This document shows, piece by piece, positions 8,396 to 17,165 of a stretch of DNA of 33,986 nucleotides. The position numbers and the translations under genes were made by a program. The notes under the pieces are model-generated. The model did no database searches. It saw only the letters and a program-made list of their open reading frames with translations, and was not told the DNA's origin. The first letter of the stretch is position 1. Each line of letters opens with the position of its first letter. The stretch spans positions 1 through 33,986 of the forward strand of contig DXIJ01000003.1 in the NCBI GenBank assembly GCA_019112945.1. The letters are read 5' to 3'. The stretch is from Candidatus Monoglobus merdigallinarum (GTDB lineage Bacteria > Bacillota > Clostridia > Monoglobales > Monoglobaceae).

Positions 8396-8917
8396 TTAAT
8401 TTACTTCAACATTCTGCGGGTTCATTTTCCTGAACGCCTCTACTATCTCTTCCTTGGGGCTGAACAGCAGCATTCTGCCTTCTCCCCCTTGGTTATATAT
8501 AACAAAATACAAATCTTCACCGTTTTTATCGGCGCAGGCATAAATCTTTTTATAGGCCGCACTGTTCATATACCGCTCGAAGCTCGGATTTGAACGCTTT
8601 GCCATAAGCTCAATCTCCTTTGCCTCAAGCTCAGTCAGACGCTTTCTCTTACGGCGGTTTATTATCGCGTCAACATCAAGCGAACCGTTTGTAAATGCGT
8701 ATTCATACTCCATATTGACCGACGTGATAAGCAGGTACAGCAGGTAGATCAGCCCCACCATCACCAGCAGTATTACAAAGCCCATTGCCGGGATAATGCC
8801 CATCAGCGGCCCCAGTAAATAAATAACCAAAATGGCTCCGACTATGCCGCCGGCTATTTTTAAATAATCCAAAGTGTCCCTTTTTTTCTTAACAAGCTGT
8901 TCTATAAAAATATCCAT
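8396..8917 (-). CDS. Conserved membrane protein (DUF6106-like)
   Basis: Two hydrophobic segments, then a basic KRKRLTELEAKEIELMAKRS linker and a C-terminal domain; DUF label from recall. Confidence 0.6.
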   Translation of the reverse strand: MDIFIEQLVKKKRDTLDYLKIAGGIVGAILVIYLLGPLMGIIPAMGFVILLVMVGLIYLLYLLITSVNMEYEYAFTNGSLDVDAIINRRKRKRLTELEAKEIELMAKRSNPSFERYMNSAAYKKIYACADKNGEDLYFVIYNQGGEGRMLLFSPKEEIVEAFRKMNPQNVEVN

Positions 8918-8957
8918 ACTCTGTTCTCCTTATCCTAAAACGCTGTTATTTAAATTC

Positions 8958-8986
8958 ATTTTATCAAATTCAGGCTTTAATGTCAA
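8958..8986 (-). promoter_or_regulatory. Predicted sigma-A promoter: TTGACA (8986-8981), 17 nt, TAAAAT (8963-8958)
   Basis: Direct reading on the minus strand; upstream of the 8396-8917 gene and the acpS-nnrD/alr block. Confidence 0.7.
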
Positions 8987-9008
8987 TCAAAAGCCGCAGC
9001 CCGGGATT

Positions 9009-10661
9009 TTATTCCGTAAAAGGTATATTTTCCGCTCCGATATCGGCCAGCTTCGATACCCGCGTCTGACCTGAGAAATCATTGCCGACAGCGTATACAC
9101 CGCCGCTGCCGCTCAGGCCGAGAGTGTGTGCACTCCCGCACGAAACCGCCATAACCTCGTTCCAGAGCGCGACGGAGCCCTGATTTTTATCGTTGAGCCC
9201 CAGCGAAACCGCGCGCCCCTCTGAGGTAACGCATACAACATACTGAGCGCCAACCGAGGCAGAAACTATATCACTAAGCTCTGAGGAGTCGCACTGCTTA
9301 TAGCTGTTATCACCTATGATCCTGACAGTACCGTCTCTCCTGACAAGTGCTGTATTGCGCTCGCCCGTTGCGATATACGCCACATTACTCTCTCCCTCAG
9401 TGCTGCACTGTCCGTACCTGTCCCAGCCGGCTGAGAGCACTGTACCATCGCTTTTGAGACCTATCGTATGATTGGCCGCCACAGCGACCTGCACGATATC
9501 AGACCATTCCTGAACGTCACACTGGCCGTATTCGTTATTGCCTCTTGCAACCACACGGCCGTTATCCTTTAGGCCAACGGTATGGCTTTCGCCCGTGGCA
9601 ACCGCTGTAACATCAGTCCAGCCCGACAGATCGCACTGGCCGAACTCGTTGCTGCCGCAGGCTGTGAGCAGCCCCTCGTAGCTTAAACCTACAGTGTGGT
9701 TCCCTCCGGCGGACACGGCAATAATCTTTGACCAGCTGCCGGTATCGCACTGGCCGCTGCTGTTATCGCCGAAAGCAGCTACGCTTCCGTCTTTCTGCAC
9801 AACCGCACTGTGATTATAACCGGCGCCTATCAGCCGTGCATACTGCTGCACTATCGTGCGGATATTTTCATCCGCAGCTCTGTAGCCGCGGCACTCGCAA
9901 AAGTGCTTGAGCGCATTTTTGTAGTCCTTTATATTCATATACGAAAGCGCCGCGGAATAGTGTATCTCGTTCCTGTCATCCTCAAAAAAGAAATGATTTT
10001 CCGCAAGAAGCGAAAGAGCCGGTGCAGCATTCGTAAAATCATTGTTGACGTAATAATTCATTGCCGTTTTGTAGTCAGTCTGCCTGCCTGTATAGCAGCG
10101 GTTAAACACCATTATCCCGACAACTATAAGCCCGGCGCACAGCACCGACAGGACTGCTATCAGGCTCTTTTTGTTTTCGGACATGCGCCTGCCTTTCACT
10201 TTCTCCGCCTCTTTATTGCGGATCTCATGTGTCAGGCGCAGCCTCAGCCACTCCTCGCCCAGAGCCTCCTCGGACACGATATCCTCAGCAAGCTCGGGCT
10301 TTGGGTTCGCCCATACGGTGCCATCGTCAAACAATATCCGCGATATCTCAACAAACACGGAACGCGTCAGCCCCGGCACCTCGACCAGCTGGGTGTTCCC
10401 GAAAGATGTTGCGGGCGCGGCGTTTACATTGACATACGGAATATTCTTAAGCTGGACGCACAGATTAAGCTTTGAATCAAAGCAGCCCGCATTTAAGTAT
10501 ACAGAGCGCACAGCTCTGCCGCAGTTATTAAAAAGTTTGAGCCTCATCACTGTGTCTCCGCTGCCGTCTCTTAAAATTTCACTTGTATCTATATATACCG
10601 GCGCATTGCCGCGGTTTTCATATTCGGTACGCTTTATGACCGCGTACGTCTTTTCTGCCAT
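9009..10661 (-). CDS. Membrane-anchored protein with N-terminal cytoplasmic domain, one TM, TPR-like region and a C-terminal seven-repeat RCC1/BLIP-II-like beta-propeller
   Basis: TM SLIAVLSVLCAGLIVVGIMVF; seven ~38-aa repeats of the form (S/T)DVxAVxxGxxHTVGLxxDGxVxAxGxNxxGQCD(x)3W. Confidence 0.85.
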   Translation of the reverse strand: MAEKTYAVIKRTEYENRGNAPVYIDTSEILRDGSGDTVMRLKLFNNCGRAVRSVYLNAGCFDSKLNLCVQLKNIPYVNVNAAPATSFGNTQLVEVPGLTRSVFVEISRILFDDGTVWANPKPELAEDIVSEEALGEEWLRLRLTHEIRNKEAEKVKGRRMSENKKSLIAVLSVLCAGLIVVGIMVFNRCYTGRQTDYKTAMNYYVNNDFTNAAPALSLLAENHFFFEDDRNEIHYSAALSYMNIKDYKNALKHFCECRGYRAADENIRTIVQQYARLIGAGYNHSAVVQKDGSVAAFGDNSSGQCDTGSWSKIIAVSAGGNHTVGLSYEGLLTACGSNEFGQCDLSGWTDVTAVATGESHTVGLKDNGRVVARGNNEYGQCDVQEWSDIVQVAVAANHTIGLKSDGTVLSAGWDRYGQCSTEGESNVAYIATGERNTALVRRDGTVRIIGDNSYKQCDSSELSDIVSASVGAQYVVCVTSEGRAVSLGLNDKNQGSVALWNEVMAVSCGSAHTLGLSGSGGVYAVGNDFSGQTRVSKLADIGAENIPFTE

Positions 10662-10827
10662 ATTACCACCTGCGTATCAAATTTATACACAATAATTATA
10701 CTACAAACTTCGACACAATACATTACATATATGTTAACACTGTAATACAAAACAAAAACAATTCATACAAATCGGCAGGGCATATGGTATAATGAGCGGG
10801 ATATACTGAAATTAGGAGCGATGAGAA

Positions 10828-11373
10828 ATGAATGTTATTGAAGCGATAAGAAACCGCAGAACTATCAGAAAGTTCAGGCAGGAGGCTGTCTCCTCGGACG
10901 ACCTGATGAAAATAATTGACAGCGCAAGATATGCAGCCTACGGCGGAAATCTCCAGCCGCTCAAATTCGCAGTGCTCCAAAACGGATACGAGGTCTATCC
11001 GCTGACGCGCTGGGCGGCATACCTCCCCGACTGGGAGCCCGCCGAGGATGAGCGCCCGACCTGCTATATTGCAATCCTCGGCGACACCTCAGTAAAGAGC
11101 ACCTTTGAAGCCGACGCGGGCGCGGCTATCACCAACATGATGCTGTGCGCAGAGGAAATGGGGCTTGCCACATGCTGGCTCGGCGCGATAGACAGAGAGG
11201 CGCTCGCCGAAATGCTCGGCACAGAGCTTCCCGTACTCTACCTGCTTGCCGTAGGATATCCCAACCAGCAGAGCAAGGTCTGCGATATGAAGGACGGCAG
11301 CGTAAAATATTTCGAGGACGAAAACGGCGTTATAAACGTTCCCAAGCGTCCACTAAAGGATATAATTCTGTAA
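10828..11373 (+). CDS. Nitroreductase family protein
   Basis: MNVIEAIRNRRTIRKFRQEAVSSDDLMKIIDSARYAAYGGNLQPLKFAV; AGAAITNMMLCAEEMGLATCWLG. Confidence 0.92.
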   Translation: MNVIEAIRNRRTIRKFRQEAVSSDDLMKIIDSARYAAYGGNLQPLKFAVLQNGYEVYPLTRWAAYLPDWEPAEDERPTCYIAILGDTSVKSTFEADAGAAITNMMLCAEEMGLATCWLGAIDREALAEMLGTELPVLYLLAVGYPNQQSKVCDMKDGSVKYFEDENGVINVPKRPLKDIIL

Positions 11374-11438
11374 ACCCGACATATAAAACCGGTGCATACG
11401 GGGCGCCAAAAAATCGTACGTAACGGACTAAAATCAGT

Positions 11439-11464
11439 TTTAGGCGGCGCTAATGCCGCCTAAA
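11439..11464 (+). terminator. Hairpin downstream of the nitroreductase gene
   Basis: TTTAGGCGGC-GCTAAT-GCCGCCTAAA, perfect 10-bp stem. Confidence 0.5.
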
Positions 11465-11532
11465 GCCTTGTCCGACGGCGCATGCGGATACTCCGGGGGT
11501 GGTTTTCGTTTGCAGTTAAAGGGTATAAATAA

Positions 11533-11560
11533 GAAAATCCGCCCCGTTAGGCGGATTTTC
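11533..11560. terminator. Perfect 11-bp hairpin in the convergent intergenic region (possible bidirectional terminator)
   Basis: GAAAATCCGCC-CCGTTA-GGCGGATTTTC. Confidence 0.55.
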
Positions 11561-11661
11561 TTCACCGGAATTATTATTTCGTGATTTTTTAATATGATAA
11601 AACAAGTAAAATCAAGGACTTTGCCCTTGAACACTCCGGGCGGCTTTTTGTGGGCGCCCGA

Positions 11662-12057
11662 TTAATTATTCTTTTTTGACTTAAGCTGTGCCGCTATCAT
11701 TTGGTGCTCAGCATTGATCTCGCCGAGCAGCCTGCCAAGGCTCCAGTCTGCGTTAGTCTCGGTCAGCATTGCCTTGTGCGAAACGTTCAGCCTGTTCTTT
11801 TTCATAAAATCCAGAACCTTGTCAAGCATAGGCTTTTCCATGCCGCAAAACAGCATAAATTCAAATCCCGGCGCACTGCCGCCTATAGGCTGCTCTGCTG
11901 TGTTTTCAAATTCCTCCGGGCACGCAAGATAGCCAATCCTATCGCTCAGCGCATTGCCGCTTATATCTCTAAGCTCAACGCCCATAAGCGAAAGCACCGG
12001 CCTGAGCCTGCTTATCTTGGCCTTATCGACCTTATACCATAAAACCACCGGCTTCAA
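11662..12057 (-). CDS. DUF3783-domain protein
   Basis: PVVLWYKVD..KISRLRPVLSLMGVELRDIS ... FMLFCGMEKPMLDKVLDFMKKNRLNVSHKAMLTETNADWSLGRLLGEI; family from recall. Confidence 0.7.
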   Translation of the reverse strand: MKPVVLWYKVDKAKISRLRPVLSLMGVELRDISGNALSDRIGYLACPEEFENTAEQPIGGSAPGFEFMLFCGMEKPMLDKVLDFMKKNRLNVSHKAMLTETNADWSLGRLLGEINAEHQMIAAQLKSKKNN

Positions 12058-12091
12058 ATTTTAAAACCTCCTTAAAAAATGGCTGCCGTTT

Positions 12092-12436
12092 TTAGCCCGG
12101 AGGCCACTGAAGCTGCCGTCCGGCAAGCAGATGAAAATGAATGTGCCCGACAGTCTGTCCGCCGTCCTCTCCGCAGTTATTGACTACTCTGTAGCCGTTG
12201 TCCGCGAAGCCCTTTTCGGACGCGACCTTTGATATCGCCTCAAAGATCTTGGCAATGACCGCTGAATTATCCGGGCTAATCTCGTTCGCCGAGCCGATAT
12301 GCTGCTTGGGAACGAAAATAATGTGTTCCGGAGCCTTAGGGTCTATATCCAAAAAAGCATAGACATACTCGTCCTCATACACCTTTGTGGACGGAACCTC
12401 TCCGGCAACGATTTTGCAAAATAAGCATTCTGACAT
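12092..12436 (-). CDS. Histidine triad (HIT/HinT) family nucleotide hydrolase
   Basis: CLFCKIVAGEVPSTKVYEDEYVYAFLDIDPKAPEHIIFVPKQHI; GGQTVGHIHFHLLAGRQLQWPPG. Confidence 0.96.
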   Translation of the reverse strand: MSECLFCKIVAGEVPSTKVYEDEYVYAFLDIDPKAPEHIIFVPKQHIGSANEISPDNSAVIAKIFEAISKVASEKGFADNGYRVVNNCGEDGGQTVGHIHFHLLAGRQLQWPPG

Positions 12437-12505
12437 TATATCGCCTCCTCTGACAGGCGGTTCCGGGTGAGGAACCGCAGCTTTACCGCTTGATTTATTT
12501 TAATT

Positions 12506-15142
12506 TTATTTTTTCTGCAGTTTCTTGATTATCTCGGGCACCTTTTTCAGCGCAGCCGCGGCTTCCTCGGGCTTTTTGCCTCCGGCCTGGGCGCTGTCGG
12601 GTCTGCCGCCGCCTCCGCCGCCAAGCTGCTTGGCTATCTCGGATATGACCTTTCCTGCGTGCGCGCCCTTATCGACAGCGTCCTTTGACGCCATTGAAAC
12701 AAGATTGACCTTGTCGCCGAGCTTGGACGCAAGAACAACAAACACTCCCGGAAGCTTTGCCTTTATGCTGTCGCCCATCTCTCTCATGGTCGGCATATCG
12801 ATATTATCATCAAGCAGCTTTGCAACGACCTTAACGCCGCCGACGTCCTCAGCATCGCCTATTACGTCGTCAACGCTTCCGCTGGCAAGCTTGCTCTTTA
12901 GCGAATCTATCTCGCGCCTTAATTCCTTTGTCTCGTTCATGACGCTCTCGGCACGTGTGAAAATATCCGTAGGATTAGTTTTGAGCGCGGCTGCGGTTTT
13001 TTCGATAACCATTTTCTGCTCATCCATCTGCTGCAGCACGTTATAGCCCGTCACGCCCTCTATTCTTCTGACGCCGGCAGATACGCCCGTCTCGCTGATT
13101 ATCTGCAAAAGGCCTATCCTGCCCGTGTTGTCCACATGACAGCCGCCGCACAGCTCTATGCTGAAGTCGCCTATCCTGACGACCCGAACGCGGCTTCCGT
13201 ACTTCTCGCTGAACAGAGCCATTGCACCCATAGCTCTTGCAGTTGTGATATCCTCCTCAAAGCGCTCTACGTGCACGGCCTCCATAATCTTACGGTTGAC
13301 GATCATGGCTGTCTCGTGCAGCTCCTCAGGCGTCATCGGCTGATAATGCGAAAAGTCAAATCTAAACCTGTGCTCATCAACATAAGAGCCCGCCTGTGCC
13401 ACATGCTTGCCGAGCACCTCGCGCAGTGCGGCCTGAACCAGATGTACAGCCGTATGGTTTCTCTTTATAGCCTCGCGTCTTTCGGCATTTACCGCTGCGG
13501 TCACGCTGTCGCCCGTGCTGAGCGTTCCGTTTTCAACTATGCAGTAATGCCAAAATCTTCCGTTCTTCTTCTTAGTGTCAACGACCTTTAAAGCGGCGTT
13601 ATCGCTGTTTATCACGCCCGTGTCGCCGACCTGTCCGCCGCTCTCGGCATAGAACACTGTTCTGTCGAGCACCAGGGTGACCTCGTCGCCCGCGGAAGCC
13701 CTGTCTGTTCTTGCACCGTCCTTTGATATTCCGAGAACCTTTGACGTTCCGCTCAGCTTATTGTAGCCCTCGAACACAGTCGCATCTTCGATATCGATAA
13801 AAATATCGTCCTCCCATGCCGCATCGTCCATATTCCCGCGTGCGTTTTTAGACTGTGCACGCTGCTTGCCGAGCAGATCCTCAAACATCTTGGTCGCGAC
13901 CGCAAAGCCGTTCTCGCCCAATATCTCCTTTGTCAGATCAATCGGGAAGCCGTAGGTGTCATAGAGCTTAAATGCGCGCTCTCCGTCGAGCTCCTTTAAG
14001 CCCGACTCTTTCATCTCGTTCATATATTGCCTGAGTATCTGAATACCCTGGTCTATCGTCTCGTTGAACCGTGCCTCCTCGCTCTTTATAACGCTTTCGA
14101 TATAGTCAAAATTCCTGTCAAGCTCCGGATACGCCGACATAGATTCGTCAGCTACCACTCTTGCCAGCTTATAGAGGAACAAATCATTTATGCCGAGCAT
14201 CTTTCCGTGCCGTGCCGCACGTCTGAGCAGACGGCGCAGCACATAGCCCCTGCCCTCGTTTGAGGGCAGCACGCCGTCGGAGGTCATAAACACCGTGCTT
14301 CTGACATGGTCTGTGATTACCCTGAGCGAAGTATCGACCGCACTGTCCCTGCCGTATTCAACGCCCGCGATCTCTGCGGCGGCGTCAAGCACCCTGCGTA
14401 TGGTGTCGACCTCGAATATAGAGGTGGTGCCCTGCATTATGCACGCAATTCTTTCAAGACCCATACCCGTGTCGATATTGGGATGCTCCAGACGGTTGTA
14501 AACGCCGTTTTCATCCTTGTCAAACTGGGTAAAGACCAGGTTCCAGAACTCCACGTACCTGTCGCAGTCACAGCCCACAGCGCAGTCCGGGCTTCCGCAG
14601 CCGTATTCCTCACCTCTGTCATAATACAGCTCAGAGCACGGCCCGCACGGACCCGTGCCTATCTCCCAGAAGTTATCGTCCTTGCCGAGATACACAATCC
14701 TGTCCTTTGAAACGCCTACATGGTTGACCCATATGTCAGCCGCCTCGTAATCGTCATTGTAAACGCTGACCCATATCCTGTCCTTTGGTATCTCAAGCAC
14801 CTCGGTGGCAAACTCCCACGCCCATTTTGTAGCGTCCATCTTAAAGTAGTCGCCGAACGAGAAGTTGCCGAGCATTTCAAAAAACGTGCCGTGCCTTGAC
14901 GTATGTCCGACCTGTTCAATGTCCGGAGTTCTTATACACTTCTGGCAGGTGGTCACGCGCTTTGCCGGCGGTGTTTCCTTGCCGGTAAAGTACGGCTTAA
15001 GGGGCGCCATTCCCGCATTTATAAGCAGCAGGCTTGCATCATTCTGCGGCACAAGCGGAAACGACGGCAGGCGCATATGCCCTTTGCTCTCGAAAAATGT
15101 TAAAAACTTCTCTCGAATTTCGTTTAAACCTAATTTTTGCAT
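12506..15142 (-). CDS. alaS: Alanyl-tRNA synthetase
   Basis: LGLNEIREKFLTFFESKGHMRLPSFPLVPQNDASLLLINAGMAPLKPYFTG; RNHTAVHLVQAALREVLG; ELCGGCHVDNTGRIG; C-terminal GGGGGGRPDSAQAGG. Confidence 0.98.
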   Translation of the reverse strand: MQKLGLNEIREKFLTFFESKGHMRLPSFPLVPQNDASLLLINAGMAPLKPYFTGKETPPAKRVTTCQKCIRTPDIEQVGHTSRHGTFFEMLGNFSFGDYFKMDATKWAWEFATEVLEIPKDRIWVSVYNDDYEAADIWVNHVGVSKDRIVYLGKDDNFWEIGTGPCGPCSELYYDRGEEYGCGSPDCAVGCDCDRYVEFWNLVFTQFDKDENGVYNRLEHPNIDTGMGLERIACIMQGTTSIFEVDTIRRVLDAAAEIAGVEYGRDSAVDTSLRVITDHVRSTVFMTSDGVLPSNEGRGYVLRRLLRRAARHGKMLGINDLFLYKLARVVADESMSAYPELDRNFDYIESVIKSEEARFNETIDQGIQILRQYMNEMKESGLKELDGERAFKLYDTYGFPIDLTKEILGENGFAVATKMFEDLLGKQRAQSKNARGNMDDAAWEDDIFIDIEDATVFEGYNKLSGTSKVLGISKDGARTDRASAGDEVTLVLDRTVFYAESGGQVGDTGVINSDNAALKVVDTKKKNGRFWHYCIVENGTLSTGDSVTAAVNAERREAIKRNHTAVHLVQAALREVLGKHVAQAGSYVDEHRFRFDFSHYQPMTPEELHETAMIVNRKIMEAVHVERFEEDITTARAMGAMALFSEKYGSRVRVVRIGDFSIELCGGCHVDNTGRIGLLQIISETGVSAGVRRIEGVTGYNVLQQMDEQKMVIEKTAAALKTNPTDIFTRAESVMNETKELRREIDSLKSKLASGSVDDVIGDAEDVGGVKVVAKLLDDNIDMPTMREMGDSIKAKLPGVFVVLASKLGDKVNLVSMASKDAVDKGAHAGKVISEIAKQLGGGGGGRPDSAQAGGKKPEEAAAALKKVPEIIKKLQKK

Positions 15143-15187
15143 AATTTATACCTCTTTTTGTTTTCTTTCGATTAAATAATAATTATA

Positions 15188-15721
15188 TCAATCTTCTTTA
15201 TTCCCGTCAAGGGTTTTGAAGATATACTTATATATATCATCGGCATTCTTTCTGAGCAGTTCTTTAGCGCGGTTTGCCTCGGCACGGCTGCCTGCGTCAA
15301 CCTTAAGCTCCAGGATGGGAGAACCCGAATCCAGCATTGTGAGCGACGCAAAATATCTGTTATACGATACCGGCTCGATATCACAGACGGTGCCGTTGGG
15401 GTTTGTTTTTTCGTCAAACTCGTCCCTTTGCGCATACTCCTTGATATTCTTTCTGATCGTGCGCGGAACTCTGCCCGAAAAAAACTCGTTGGCGTCACTG
15501 CCCTTTTCGGTAAGCCTTACGCATTCCGCCTCCCTGTAACGGAGCTTTTGGATAAAACCGTCCTCTATGAGCTCACTCAGCATGATGCTCAGATCAAAGT
15601 AGCTCATGACCTCCTCGTCCCATGTCAGCAGCTCTGTCAGCTTTTCAAGCGGGAGCGGATAGCTGTAGACCTTTAGCGTATAGAGTATCGCAAACTTCAT
15701 CTCATCTTTTTCCAAAAACAT
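15188..15721 (-). CDS. DUF4364-like conserved protein (winged-helix-like)
   Basis: MKFAILYTLKVYSYPLPLEKLTELL, YFDLSIMLSELIEDGFI; family from recall. Confidence 0.75.
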   Translation of the reverse strand: MFLEKDEMKFAILYTLKVYSYPLPLEKLTELLTWDEEVMSYFDLSIMLSELIEDGFIQKLRYREAECVRLTEKGSDANEFFSGRVPRTIRKNIKEYAQRDEFDEKTNPNGTVCDIEPVSYNRYFASLTMLDSGSPILELKVDAGSRAEANRAKELLRKNADDIYKYIFKTLDGNKED

Positions 15722-15744
15722 TTTATCTCTCCAAACCGCCGGTT

Positions 15745-16611
15745 TTATTTGCCGTATTCGGTGTACGGCTTCTTGTGTTTAAAATACACGCCGATCAGCC
15801 CCGGCCCCGTATGCGCCGTAACGACCGGCCCGATATGGCTGAAGCTTACCGACCCGGGATTTACGCGCTTTCTTATCAGCGGCTCTATCGCGGCGGCTTT
15901 GTCCTGCGCGTCAGCATCGAGTATCACTACCTCGTTATTTCCCGGATCCTCCATGCGCTCCTCTATATATCCGACCAGAACCGACATAGCCTTTTTAAGG
16001 CCTCTGACCTTTTTGTAGGCCTCGACCAGTCCGTCGGTTATCATCAATATCGGCTTTATATCAAGCAGATTGCTGACCGCCATGGTCGTTGCCTTTATCC
16101 GTCCGCCCTTTTTGAGATAGGTAAGGTCGTCGACTATGAAATATGCAGTGTCGCGCTCAAACGCCTGTTTAAGGAAGCTTATTATCTCATCCTTTCCGGC
16201 TCCGCGCTCTGCAAGCTCTGCCGCCTCTACTACCGGGAAACCTATTGCGTAGGCGTACATTCCGGAATCTATGACAGTGATATCATATCCCTCATCTCCG
16301 AGGCTCTCGGCTATCAGCCCGGCCATGCTGTTTATACCGCTGCCCTTTGCCGATATCGAAACGTATATTATCGGGTTCTCCTTACCCATTCGCCTGAAGA
16401 TATTTTCAAGCTCCTCCGGCGACATCTGGCTTGTTGTCGGGATACTGCCGCTCGCTCTCAGCAGACTGTAAAACCTGTCCGCAGGGTAGTCCTTATCCAC
16501 TATTATGCTCTCACCGTCAAGGTTCACCACAAACGGCAGAACCTCTATGCCGTATCTCCCGGCGGTCTCTGGCGCGATATCCGCCGCTCTGTCAACCAAT
16601 AATTTTACCAT
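15745..16611 (-). CDS. DegV family (fatty-acid-binding) protein
   Basis: VKLLVDRAADIAPETAGRYGIEVLPFVVNLDGE; GSIPTTSQMSPEE; VDDLTYLKKGGRI; HTGPGLIGVYF. Confidence 0.94.
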   Translation of the reverse strand: MVKLLVDRAADIAPETAGRYGIEVLPFVVNLDGESIIVDKDYPADRFYSLLRASGSIPTTSQMSPEELENIFRRMGKENPIIYVSISAKGSGINSMAGLIAESLGDEGYDITVIDSGMYAYAIGFPVVEAAELAERGAGKDEIISFLKQAFERDTAYFIVDDLTYLKKGGRIKATTMAVSNLLDIKPILMITDGLVEAYKKVRGLKKAMSVLVGYIEERMEDPGNNEVVILDADAQDKAAAIEPLIRKRVNPGSVSFSHIGPVVTAHTGPGLIGVYFKHKKPYTEYGK

Positions 16612-16613
16612 AT

Positions 16614-17147
16614 TTATCCCTCCTGTTTAATTTGAGGCTCCGGATACCTTGTAAGGCGTCCCTTGCTCTGCATTCCGTCAAACCCGAGCTGCCTCAAAAC
16701 CTCGTAGACCGCAACGGCGGCCGCATTTGAAAGGTTAAGCGAGCGCATGTTTTCCAGCATGGGTATTCTGACGCAGTCCTCATAATGCTCATGCAGCAGC
16801 TCCTCGGGCAGTCCCTTTGTCTCCTTGCCGAACACAAGAAAGATATCTCTGCCCGCGTCCGCAGCCCGTTTATAATCTATATCCGAATATTTGCGCCCCG
16901 CTTTGGTGCTGAAATAATAAAACTCCGCATTTTTGTTTTTTTCAAGCACCTCGTCAAACGCGCTGTATTCGCTTATATCAAGCGCGTCCCAGTAATCAAG
17001 CCCGGCGCGCCTGACCTGCTTTTCACTTATATCAAATCCCAGCGGGTGCACCAGATGGAGCGCACTGCCCGTAACGCTGCACGTCCTTGAAATATTCCCG
17101 GTATTTGCCGGTATCTCGGGCTCCACTAAAACTATGTTTATTTTCAA
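16614..17147 (-). CDS. trmL: tRNA (cytidine(34)-2'-O)-methyltransferase, SPOUT family
   Basis: INIVLVEPEIPANTGNISRTCSVTGSALHLVHPLGF; LVFGKETKGLPEELL; IPMLENMRSLNLSNAAAVAVYE. Confidence 0.95.
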   Translation of the reverse strand: MKINIVLVEPEIPANTGNISRTCSVTGSALHLVHPLGFDISEKQVRRAGLDYWDALDISEYSAFDEVLEKNKNAEFYYFSTKAGRKYSDIDYKRAADAGRDIFLVFGKETKGLPEELLHEHYEDCVRIPMLENMRSLNLSNAAAVAVYEVLRQLGFDGMQSKGRLTRYPEPQIKQEG

Positions 17148-17165
17148 ATCTAAAGCATCTCCTTA

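Noticed and set aside
9240-9780. Repeated DNA motif (tcgcactggccg...) suggesting a CRISPR-like or tandem array
   Set aside because: Period of ~114 nt stays in frame and encodes the RCC1/BLIP-II-like blades, so it is a protein repeat.
10762-10793. Promoter for the nitroreductase gene (TATAAT at 10788-10793)
   Set aside because: Good -10 but no acceptable -35 at 16-18 nt; not listed as a feature.
11440-11634. 64-aa minus-strand ORF in the intergenic region
   Set aside because: Built across two strong hairpins; no RBS or homology recognised.
12457-12478. Hairpin GCGGTTCC-GGGTGA-GGAACCGC between the HIT gene and alaS
   Set aside because: Perfect 8-bp stem but no U-tract on either strand; could be a weak terminator or chance, not called.
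15143-15187. Possible T-box upstream of alaS
   Set aside because: The gap is too short and has no T-box consensus.
15622-16602. 326-aa plus-strand ORF
   Set aside because: Mirror ORF antisense to the DegV gene; composition is rich in Arg/Tyr/Cys/His, as expected from antisense reading.
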